A DNA stretch of 33,535 nt from a bacterium (GTDB taxonomy: Bacteria; Planctomycetota; Phycisphaerae; Phycisphaerales; UBA1924): positions 1 through 33,535 of the forward strand of contig JANSXG010000016.1 in NCBI GenBank assembly GCA_024743075.1, in the 5' to 3' direction. The notes below the pieces were generated by a model. That model made no database searches and was not told the DNA's origin. It worked only from the letters and a program-made list of their open reading frames with translations. Positions 27,097-33,535 of the stretch are shown in pieces (the first letter of the stretch is position 1; every line of letters begins with the position of its first letter). The position numbers and the translations under genes were made by a program.

Positions 27097-30000
27097 TCAA
27101 ACCGCGCTCGTGTACTCACGCCAGCTCTTGATCTCGAGTTCGACACCGCTCTTGCGGACCGCCCACATCGACTCGGACAGGCGCTCGCCGATCTGTCGGT
27201 TGGTGATCAACGGAACGTTGAAGTCGATCGCGGCCCGTCGAATCCGATACCCATTGGTCAGTTCGTCTTCCTTGTCCGCCGACGGGATGTTGATGACCAG
27301 ATCGATCTCGCCGTTGCGTAGGCGTTGAACCGCGCTCTCGGGAGCGTCTGACTCCAGGGGCCAGTCCGCGAGTTCGGCCTCGATCCCACGCTCGGCGAGG
27401 AACTTGTGGGTCCCCTCGGTCGCGAAGAGCTTGATGCCCATCTCCTTGAACCGCTCGAAGGAGCGGAGCATGCCCGATTTGTTCTCGATCGTTCCAACGC
27501 TGAGCAGCATGGATCGAACAGGCCGACGGTAGCCGACGCTAAGCAAGCTCTTGATGAACGCCTCGTGGAAGTCACCGCCGAGGCAGCCGACTTCGCCCGT
27601 CGAGGCCATCTCCACGCCGGTAGTCGGGTCCGCACCGTCGAGCCGCGTGAAGCTGAACTGAGGGGCTTTCACACCCACATGGTTCAACTCAAAGCTCCGC
27701 TTGTCCGGCTTCTCGTAAGGCTGGCCCATGATGACCCGGGTGGCGAGTTCGATGAAGTTCTGGTTGATGACCTTGGAAACGAACGGGAACGAGCGCGAGG
27801 CCCGGAGGTTGCACTCGATAACCTTGACCCGGTTGTCCTTTGCGATGAACTGGATGTTGAACGGTCCGGTGATCTTCAGCCGCTCGGCGATCTGGGTCGC
27901 GATGCGCCGGATCCGGCGAATCGTCTCCAGATAGGTGCGCTGCGCCGGGACCACGAGCGTGGCATCGCCGGAGTGCACTCCCGCGTTCTCGACATGCTCC
28001 GAGATCGCGTAGGCCACGATCTCGCCGTTGTCGGCGACGGCGTCGAACTCGATCTCCTTGGCGTTCTCGAGAAACTTGGAGATAACCGTCGGGTACTCCG
28101 GTGATACCTTCGCAGCCACCTTGAGATACTTGGTTAACTCTGCATCGCTGGTCGCGACCGCCATCGCCGCCCCGGAGAGCACGTACGACGGACGCACGAG
28201 CACCGGATAGCCGACCTTCTCGGCGAAGCCGAGCGCTTCGTCGATCGTCGAGAGTTCGGACCATTCCGGCTGATCGATCTTGAGTTCGTCGAGTAGTGCA
28301 CTAAACGTGTTGCGGTTCTCGGCGCTGTCGATAGATGCCGGTGTGGTCCCCAAGACTCGGATGCCTGCTCGCTCCAACTTCACCGCCAGGTTGTTGGCGA
28401 TCTGCCCGCCCATCGACACGATGACGCCCTTGGGCTTCACGACACCGCAGATGTCGAGAACCGTCTCGTAACTGATCTCGTCGAAGAAGAGCTGATGAAA
28501 CTCGTCGTAGTCCGTGGAAACGGTCTCCGGGTTGTAGTTGAGCATCACGGCCTTGTAGCCCATCTTCTTGAGCGTCAGGCCGGCGGTCACACAGCACCAG
28601 TCGAACTCGACCGAACAGCCGATGCGGTACGCACCCGAGCCGAGCAACAGCACCGCGTTGTCCACCGGGAATTTGCCGTCGTTGCCTGCCCCGTGGTAGG
28701 TCAAATAGAGGTAGTTCGTTTTGGCCGGGTACTCGGCCGCGAGCGTGTCGATCTGACGGATCGTCGGCTTGATGTTCGCCTCGATGCGCTGCTCGCGGAT
28801 CTTCACATCGGTCGACCCCGTCAGCCGGGCGATCGCTTTGTCTGAAAAGCCGTGCTTCTTTGCCGAACGCAGGAGTTCCTCGGAAAGGTCATCATCCTCG
28901 ATGGACTCGAGCGTGCATGCGATCCGCACGATCGCTCGAAGCTTGTCGAGGAACCAGCAGTCGATGTGGCTAAGCTCGTGGATCCGGTCGACCGAGTAGC
29001 CGCGCCGGAGGGCTTCGATGACCGCAAAGATCCGGTCGTCGGTCGGGTTCCGCAGGTCGTCATCGAGTTCGCCAGACGTCGACTGCACCTCGTACGGCTC
29101 GTTGCCGACCACGCCGTGCTTGCCGACGTCGAGCATCCGACAAGCTTTCTGAATCGCCTCCTCGAAGGTCCGCCCGATCGACATGACCTCGCCGACCGAC
29201 TTCATCCCGGATCCGAGTCGCCTCGACACGCCGCGGAATTTTTTGAGGTCCCACCGCGGCATCTTGACCACGCAGTAGTCCAGCGCTGGCTCGAAGAAGG
29301 CGGATGTCACCTGGGTGATCGAGTTCTTCAGTTCGTGCAGCCCATACCCGAGGGCCAATTTTGCGGCAACGAACGCGAGTGGATACCCGGTCGCTTTCGA
29401 CGCCAGCGCGGAAGACCGCGACAGCCGCGCGTTCACCTCGATGATCCGGTAGTCCTCACTCTTCGGATCGAGCGCGAACTGGATGTTGCATTCCCCCACG
29501 ATGCCGAGATGCCGGATCACCCGGATCGAGATCTCTCTCAGCTTGTGGTACTCGCTGTTGCTGAGTGTCTGCGACGGGCAGACCACGATCGATTCACCCG
29601 TGTGAATGCCCAGCGGGTCGAAATTCTCCATGTTGCAGACCGTGAGGCAGTTGCCGTACCGGTCTCGCACGACTTCGTACTCGATTTCTTTCCAGCCTTC
29701 GAGGTACTCCTCGATCAGAATCTGGTTCGTGTGCGCGAGCCCGCGCCCCGCGAGATCGCGCACTTCCTTCTCGGTGCGACAGACACCAGAGCCCAGTCCG
29801 CCGAGCGCGTACGCCACGCGAATCATGACCGGGTACCCGATTTTGTCAGCGGCCTCGACGGCCTCATTGACCGACTTCGCGGCCTTTGACCGTGCCGACT
29901 TGGCATCGACCTCGTTGAGGCGACCGACGAACAGCTCACGGTCCTCGGTGTCCCGGATCGTCTCGACGGGTGTGCCGAGTACTTCAACACCGTACTTCTC

Positions 30001-30339
30001 CAGCACGCCAGCGTCGTACAGTTTCAGACCGCAGTTGAGCGCGGTTTGCCCGCCGAACGAAAGCAACAAGCTGTCCGGTTTCTCCTTGGCGATCACTTCC
30101 TCAACGAAGTCGGGCGTGATCGGCAGGAAGTAGACCTCGTCGGCGAGGTAGTCGCTGGTCTGGATCGTGGCGATGTTCGGGTTAATCAGGACGGTCTTGA
30201 TTCCCTCCTGTTTCAACGCCTTGATGGCCTGCGAACCCGAGTAGTCGAACTCGCCCGCTTCGCCGATCTTCAGCGCCGACGAGCCGAGAATCAGAACCTT
30301 GCGTGGTTTGGTTTGTGTGATCATCGTGCGTTGGCTCAC
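27097..30339 (-). CDS. carB: Carbamoyl-phosphate synthase large subunit (CarB)
   Basis: Makes carbamoyl phosphate from bicarbonate, ATP and ammonia supplied by CarA (EC 6.3.5.5), for pyrimidine and arginine synthesis. The 1080 residues (E. coli: 1073) contain two ATP-grasp halves, with EVVRDRYGNCLTVCNMENFD and ECNIQFALDPKSEDYRIIEVNARLSRSSALASKATGYP in the first, and PFNIQFIAKDNRVKVIECNLRASRSFPFVSK in the second, plus a C-terminal MGS-like regulatory domain (KLFATEGTHKFLAERGIEA). The N-terminal loop reads GSSALKIGEAGEFDYSGSQA rather than the proteobacterial GSGPIVIGQACEFDYSG. The start is GTG overlapping the carA stop (GTGA); ATG at 30324 is an alternative. Last gene of the pyrimidine operon. 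Confidence 0.97.
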   Translation of the reverse strand: MSQRTMITQTKPRKVLILGSSALKIGEAGEFDYSGSQAIKALKQEGIKTVLINPNIATIQTSDYLADEVYFLPITPDFVEEVIAKEKPDSLLLSFGGQTALNCGLKLYDAGVLEKYGVEVLGTPVETIRDTEDRELFVGRLNEVDAKSARSKAAKSVNEAVEAADKIGYPVMIRVAYALGGLGSGVCRTEKEVRDLAGRGLAHTNQILIEEYLEGWKEIEYEVVRDRYGNCLTVCNMENFDPLGIHTGESIVVCPSQTLSNSEYHKLREISIRVIRHLGIVGECNIQFALDPKSEDYRIIEVNARLSRSSALASKATGYPLAFVAAKLALGYGLHELKNSITQVTSAFFEPALDYCVVKMPRWDLKKFRGVSRRLGSGMKSVGEVMSIGRTFEEAIQKACRMLDVGKHGVVGNEPYEVQSTSGELDDDLRNPTDDRIFAVIEALRRGYSVDRIHELSHIDCWFLDKLRAIVRIACTLESIEDDDLSEELLRSAKKHGFSDKAIARLTGSTDVKIREQRIEANIKPTIRQIDTLAAEYPAKTNYLYLTYHGAGNDGKFPVDNAVLLLGSGAYRIGCSVEFDWCCVTAGLTLKKMGYKAVMLNYNPETVSTDYDEFHQLFFDEISYETVLDICGVVKPKGVIVSMGGQIANNLAVKLERAGIRVLGTTPASIDSAENRNTFSALLDELKIDQPEWSELSTIDEALGFAEKVGYPVLVRPSYVLSGAAMAVATSDAELTKYLKVAAKVSPEYPTVISKFLENAKEIEFDAVADNGEIVAYAISEHVENAGVHSGDATLVVPAQRTYLETIRRIRRIATQIAERLKITGPFNIQFIAKDNRVKVIECNLRASRSFPFVSKVINQNFIELATRVIMGQPYEKPDKRSFELNHVGVKAPQFSFTRLDGADPTTGVEMASTGEVGCLGGDFHEAFIKSLLSVGYRRPVRSMLLSVGTIENKSGMLRSFERFKEMGIKLFATEGTHKFLAERGIEAELADWPLESDAPESAVQRLRNGEIDLVINIPSADKEDELTNGYRIRRAAIDFNVPLITNRQIGERLSESMWAVRKSGVELEIKSWREYTSAV

Positions 30340-31469
30340 TTGCTCAGCATGCGGAGGAATTCGTCGAACAGGTACGCGGTGTCAACCGGGCCCGGGCAGG
30401 CCTCGGGGTGGAACTGAACCGATCTGAAGGGCTTCCAGGCGTGGCGGATGCCCTCGTTGGTTCTGTCATTGAGATTCTCGAACCAGGGACGCCAGTCCTC
30501 CGGCAGCGACTCGGTGTCGACCGCGAAGCCGTGGTTCTGGCTGGTCACGAAGCAGTTGTTCGTGCCGCACTCGATGACGGGCTGGTTCTGGCCGCGGTGG
30601 CCGTACTTGAGCTTGTATGTGTTCGCGCCGATCGCGAGCGACAGGAGTTGGTTGCCGAGGCAGATGCCGAACAGCGGGATGTCACGGGAAAGTGCGGTGC
30701 GCACGAGCTCAACTGTCTTCCCGCACATTGTGGGGTCACCCGGCCCGTTCGAGAGCATCACGCCGTCGAACCGGTCGAGTTCATCCGCGATGTCGGCATC
30801 CCACGGCACCCTCGTCACTGTCGCGCCGCGCTGGGCGAGCGACCGGATGATGTTGTACTTCGCGCCGGTGTCCACAAGCAGGATGTTCTTGTCGCCGCTT
30901 CCGAAGACGCCCCGCTCCGCGATAGAAACCTCCTCGACGAGGTTGCGCGTGTTCGGATCGTCGAACTCCACCTCCTCATCGCCGTCGACTTCGATCTTAC
31001 CGAGCATCGATCCTCGTTCGCGCAGGCGCTGGGTCAGCGCACGGGTATCGATGCCGCTGATGCCTGGGATGCCCTCGCTCTTGAGCCAGTCGCCGAGCGA
31101 TTGCTCCGCGTTCCAGTGGCTGTAGGACTCGCTGTAGTCGGCGACCACCAGGCCGCACGCATGGATCTGGTACGACTCGCGGGTGACCGACAGGCCGAAG
31201 GGGCCGGCGTGGTCTTGCTTCGGGACACCGTAGTTCCCGACGAGCGGGTATGTGCTGACGAGGAGCTGACCGCGATAACTCGGGTCGGTCAGCGACTCTA
31301 CATAGCCGACCATTCCCGTGTTGAACACAACCTCGCCGGCACGCGACTTCTTGGCACCGAACGACCAGCCGCGATATTCGGTGCCGTCCTCGAGAACAAG
31401 CTTCGCCGCGAGCCGATGCTCGTTGTCCACGGCCACGGATTCGTGAGGTATGGATACGGTCTCTGCCAT
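30336..31469 (-). CDS. carA: Carbamoyl-phosphate synthase small subunit (CarA)
   Basis: Glutamine amidotransferase that hydrolyses glutamine and channels ammonia to CarB. 377 residues (E. coli: 382). N-terminal CPSase domain (KLVLEDGTEYRGWSFG, VVFNTGMVGYVESLTDPSY) and C-terminal class I glutaminase with nucleophile Cys270 in FGICLGNQ, SNGPGDP at 240-246, and the catalytic His354/Glu356 of QFHPEACPGP. ATG at 31467-31469 is chosen since GGAG lies eight bases upstream; a GTG at 31536-31538, preceded by AAGGGG, would add 23 hydrophilic residues and cannot be excluded. Lies 100 bases after pyrE and overlaps carB by four bases. Confidence 0.96.
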   Translation of the reverse strand: MAETVSIPHESVAVDNEHRLAAKLVLEDGTEYRGWSFGAKKSRAGEVVFNTGMVGYVESLTDPSYRGQLLVSTYPLVGNYGVPKQDHAGPFGLSVTRESYQIHACGLVVADYSESYSHWNAEQSLGDWLKSEGIPGISGIDTRALTQRLRERGSMLGKIEVDGDEEVEFDDPNTRNLVEEVSIAERGVFGSGDKNILLVDTGAKYNIIRSLAQRGATVTRVPWDADIADELDRFDGVMLSNGPGDPTMCGKTVELVRTALSRDIPLFGICLGNQLLSLAIGANTYKLKYGHRGQNQPVIECGTNNCFVTSQNHGFAVDTESLPEDWRPWFENLNDRTNEGIRHAWKPFRSVQFHPEACPGPVDTAYLFDEFLRMLSK

Positions 31470-31569
31470 CGATTGCTCTCCGAGCGGTTTGATTTCGAGG
31501 TCACCCTCGGTCTGCCTGCTTGTTTCACGAGTGGTCACGGTGCGTCCCCTTCCGCGACGGTTCCGCCGC

Positions 31570-32187
31570 TCAGCCCGGACGGCTGCCGGGCTTCTCCACC
31601 GGGATCCCCGCCTTGACCAGCGGGCAGTCTTCCTCGGTCCATGTATTGAAATGGAGTTCGCAAAGGCCCCACGCCCCCACCCGATCGCCCTTGGAGTTCG
31701 CGCCTGGTTCGAACTCGCCGCGGCTCCGATCAACGACGGTCGCGTAGCCGACGACGATCGCTCCCGCTTCCTCCACAAGAGGAAGCAGCTCCTTCACGCT
31801 CTTTCCGGTCGTGATGACATCTTCCGCGAGCAGCACGTGTTCCCCCGGCTCCAGCCGGAATCCGCGTCTGAGCGAAAACTCTCCGTCTTTGCGTTCAGCG
31901 AACATCGAGCGTGCCCCGCAGGCCCGCGCCAATTCGTAGCCCCACACGACCCCTCCCAACGCGGGCGCGAGCACCGTGTCGATCCGCAACTTCCGCGGCA
32001 GCGAGTCGCGCATCAGTTTCGCAACCATTCCGCCCGCGGCGGGGTCCTCGAACAACTTTGCACACTGGCAGTACCGATCCGAGTGCAGTCCACTGCTGAG
32101 TTTGAAGTGCCCGTTCAGCAGCGCCCCGGTGCGTTCGAGCAACTTCTCGACCTCGACCGAGATAGCGGGATCAACTGAAATGCTCAT
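31570..32187 (-). CDS. pyrE: Orotate phosphoribosyltransferase (PyrE)
   Basis: Transfers the ribose phosphate of PRPP to orotate, forming OMP (EC 2.4.2.10), the fifth step of de novo UMP synthesis. The 205-residue protein has the PRPP-binding motif VLLAEDVITTGKS (118-130), the substrate-side HFKLSSGLHSDRYCQC stretch (27-42), and APALGGVVWGYELAR. Length agrees with the roughly 200-residue bacterial class. The ATG overlaps the pyrF stop by four bases, so it is coupled to pyrF, the enzyme that uses its product. Confidence 0.95.
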   Translation of the reverse strand: MSISVDPAISVEVEKLLERTGALLNGHFKLSSGLHSDRYCQCAKLFEDPAAGGMVAKLMRDSLPRKLRIDTVLAPALGGVVWGYELARACGARSMFAERKDGEFSLRRGFRLEPGEHVLLAEDVITTGKSVKELLPLVEEAGAIVVGYATVVDRSRGEFEPGANSKGDRVGAWGLCELHFNTWTEEDCPLVKAGIPVEKPGSRPG

Positions 32188-33050
32188 GACTGCGACTGCC
32201 CCTCTCTCGCTGTGGTCTTCAGAGCGCCGTCCACAGCCCCGGCGATCTGCTCTCGGAAGGCTACGGTCTTCCGGCGCACAACTTCCGCCACGTCCTGCCC
32301 CTGATCGGCTTCACCGGGGAGAAGGCCTCGTGTCGAATGCAGCAGCAGGCCCAGCCCCGACAAACCACAATCCACCGCCACCGCTCCAGCCCGAACGACG
32401 GTCTCCGCGCTCCCGCCCTGGGCGCCAAGGCCGGGCACGAGGAACGGAAGGTCCGGTGCCGCCCCGCGCACAGCTCGAACCTCGTCGGCCCCTTTCGTCG
32501 CTCCAACGACGAGGCCAGCGTTCTCGTCCGACCAGTCGGCGACGCTGGCGGCGATCCGTTCGTACAGCCGGTCGGGCAGGATGAAGTCAGCCGCGCCGGG
32601 ATTCGAGGTCAGAGCCAGGAAATAGGTCAGGCGATCGGTGTAGGTGAGGAACGGCTCAGCGCTGTCCCGGCCCATGAGCGGGTTGACCGTAACTGCGTCG
32701 GCGCCGAATACCTCGAAAAGGGACTTGGCATAATGCTTGGCTGTGGTTCCGATGTCGCCCCGCTTCGCATCAGCAATGACCACCGCGTTGTCCGGGATCA
32801 GGTCTCGGACGCGATACAGCAGGCGAATGCCCTCAACACCCTGAGACTCGAAAAACGCCAGGTTAAACTTGTACGCGGCCACGAGATCGCTCGTTGCCTC
32901 GACGAACAACCGGAAGAACTCCAAGTACCCCGCCGTCGACGGAGTGAACTCGCCTCCCGCCGGCATGTAATCAGGGGCTGGCTCGATGCCGGCGGACACC
33001 AGGCTGCCCGTCCGCTCGATCGCGCTCCGCAGCTTCTCCACCGCCGTCAT
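32184..33050 (-). CDS. pyrF: Orotidine-5'-phosphate decarboxylase (PyrF), type 2
   Basis: Decarboxylates OMP to UMP (EC 4.1.1.23), the last step of de novo UMP synthesis. The 288-residue protein belongs to the longer type 2 group, found in mycobacteria, Myxococcus, planctomycetes and others. Motifs are AAYKFNLAFFESQG, the catalytic DAKRGDIG (from residue 94), TVNPLMGRDS, LTSNPGAADF and VPGLGAQGG. ATG at 33048-33050 is chosen because GAGG stands seven bases upstream; an ATG at 33092 would add 14 residues. The chosen start overlaps the stop of a 61-codon upstream ORF. First clear gene of the unit pyrF-pyrE-carA-carB. Confidence 0.95.
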   Translation of the reverse strand: MTAVEKLRSAIERTGSLVSAGIEPAPDYMPAGGEFTPSTAGYLEFFRLFVEATSDLVAAYKFNLAFFESQGVEGIRLLYRVRDLIPDNAVVIADAKRGDIGTTAKHYAKSLFEVFGADAVTVNPLMGRDSAEPFLTYTDRLTYFLALTSNPGAADFILPDRLYERIAASVADWSDENAGLVVGATKGADEVRAVRGAAPDLPFLVPGLGAQGGSAETVVRAGAVAVDCGLSGLGLLLHSTRGLLPGEADQGQDVAEVVRRKTVAFREQIAGAVDGALKTTAREGQSQS

Positions 33051-33232
33051 GGCCGCCCTCGCAATCTGGCCGACGACTGGGGCCGCCGGCATTCCGGATA
33101 CAAAAAGAGCCCGCGTCGCGGGCCAAACCGATCATCGGGACGCTGCCAAGGGCCTCCCCAACGCCACACCACGCGCTCGGCCTCCGGCGAGCATGCCGAT
33201 CGAGGATTGCGGAAGATTCCGTCGCGGTCCAT
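33047..33232 (-). CDS. Possible 61-residue leader peptide of the pyrF operon
   Basis: An ORF starting with ATG at 33230-33232 and ending with a TGA that overlaps the pyrF ATG (ATGA). The product is Arg/Pro/Trp-rich and basic, without a recognised domain. An intrinsic terminator (33102-33123) lies inside it, so its translation could decide whether RNA polymerase reads through, as in the pyrBI leader of E. coli; this is inference by analogy. An extended -10 box stands nine bases before the ATG, so the mRNA could be almost leaderless; no Shine-Dalgarno is seen. A GC-rich genome yields such ORFs by chance, hence the low confidence. Confidence 0.3.
   Translation of the reverse strand: MDRDGIFRNPRSACSPEAERVVWRWGGPWQRPDDRFGPRRGLFLYPECRRPQSSARLRGRP
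33102..33123 (-). terminator. Intrinsic terminator or attenuator before pyrF
   Basis: On the reverse strand GCCCGC-N3-GCGGGC is followed by TCTTTTTG. It lies 52 bases before the pyrF ATG and downstream of the predicted promoter, so it could be an attenuator of the pyrimidine operon. It could also just terminate the dihydroorotase transcript, whose gene ends 183 bases upstream. Confidence 0.75.
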
Positions 33233-33241
33233 TAAAGCCGA

Positions 33242-33250
33242 ATTCTAACA
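33242..33250 (-). promoter_or_regulatory. Predicted extended -10 promoter of the pyrF operon
   Basis: Reverse strand TGTTAGAAT: a TG-N-TAGAAT extended -10 element (five of six bases agree with TATAAT). No good -35 box is found 16-18 bases upstream. The predicted transcript start falls two to four bases before the ATG of the 61-codon ORF. Confidence 0.4.
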
Positions 33251-33306
33251 GTGCGCGCCCACGCCTGCACCGGTCAGCGAGCCTCCAATGCAGGAATTCG
33301 CAGGAA

Positions 33307-33535
33307 TTATGGACCTGCCACCACCGGCGCATTGGCACCGCGCGTCACGTCGAACGCCACGCGGCCCTCGATATAGGTCGCCACTACTCGTCCGACCATG
33401 CGAACCCCGAACCACGGGCAGTTTCGGCTCTTGGAGCCGATGTGCTCAGGTCCAAACTCCCACTCCTCGACGGGATCGATGACGACGACATCGCCCGGCA
33501 TACCCACTTGCAGCGATCCGAAGCATTGCCAGCCG
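33307..33535 (-). CDS. pyrC: Dihydroorotase / amidohydrolase C-terminal part (5' end outside window)
   Basis: The frame is open to the window edge; about 76 residues are visible, ending in TGA or equivalent at 33307. The end carries the pattern of the C-terminus of dihydroorotase and related amidohydrolases: GSLQVGMPGDVVVIDP, then SKSRNCPWFG, VRMVGRVVATYIEGRVAFD. Dihydroorotase cyclises carbamoyl aspartate to dihydroorotate, the third step of UMP synthesis, which fits the pyrimidine genes directly downstream. The active site lies outside. An allantoinase-like relative cannot be excluded from this fragment alone. Confidence 0.75.
   Translation of the reverse strand, partial: GWQCFGSLQVGMPGDVVVIDPVEEWEFGPEHIGSKSRNCPWFGVRMVGRVVATYIEGRVAFDVTRGANAPVVAGP

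Noticed and set aside
31470-31778. Long N-terminal extension of CarA
   Set aside because: It overlaps the end of pyrE and has no homology to the CarA start; only the GTG at 31538 remains a minor alternative.
33289-33308. Tandem copy of AATTCCTGC at the end of the dihydroorotase gene
   Set aside because: Only two 9-base copies, partly in coding sequence; no further structure.

Overview
The window looks like the chromosome of a GC-rich Gram-negative bacterium, most probably a planctomycete close to the Phycisphaerae. The pointers are a secreted protein ending in two dockerin-like D-x-N/T-G-D-G repeats, a PEP-CTERM-like protein ending in a hydrophobic stretch plus four arginines, many secreted or lipoprotein genes, and a CarB with the GSSALKIGEAGEF-type N-terminus. 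This placement is inferred from gene content, not from a marker phylogeny. I see no mobile element, rRNA or CRISPR array. No gap between genes exceeds 300 bases; the longest are about 256 bases (33051-33306) and 250 bases (15938-16187).

Layout. (1) 1-1526, + strand: the 3' part of an OmpA/MotB-domain protein and an MlaE-type lipid-transport permease. (2) 1536-7250, - strand: an exporter operon read as Cys-rich secreted protein, HlyD-like adaptor, ABC ATPase, two FtsX/MacB-like permeases, lipoprotein; most of its junctions overlap. (3) 7363-11293: tRNA-Val(TAC) on the - strand, then on the + strand NADP-type glutamate dehydrogenase, a terminator, pseudouridine-5'-phosphate glycosidase and a secreted endonuclease/exonuclease/phosphatase-fold protein coupled to it. 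(4) 11294-15937, - strand: clpB, then an HTH-TPR regulator translationally coupled to a PEP-CTERM-like protein, with three inverted repeats in front of the regulator. (5) 16188-27013, + strand: RND efflux adaptor and pump, NHL-repeat secreted protein, YtkA/FixH-like lipoprotein, di-haem peroxidase-family lipoprotein and choice-of-anchor-B protein, closed by a strong terminator. (6) 27097-33535, - strand: pyrimidine synthesis genes in the order dihydroorotase (partial), pyrF, pyrE, carA, carB.

The genes fall into two envelope export systems (ABC and RND, neither with an outer-membrane channel gene here), nitrogen and pyrimidine metabolism (gdhA, car, pyr, psuG), and protein quality control (clpB). 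The best candidates for undescribed biology are the pyrF leader, where a 61-codon ORF contains an intrinsic terminator and ends on the pyrF start codon; the HTH-TPR/PEP-CTERM pair with its palindrome-rich control region; and the run from RND pump to di-haem protein. Two promoters of the form GGGAC[A/G]-N17-TACACT, and several starts preceded closely by a TANNNT box, hint at the organism's transcription signals.
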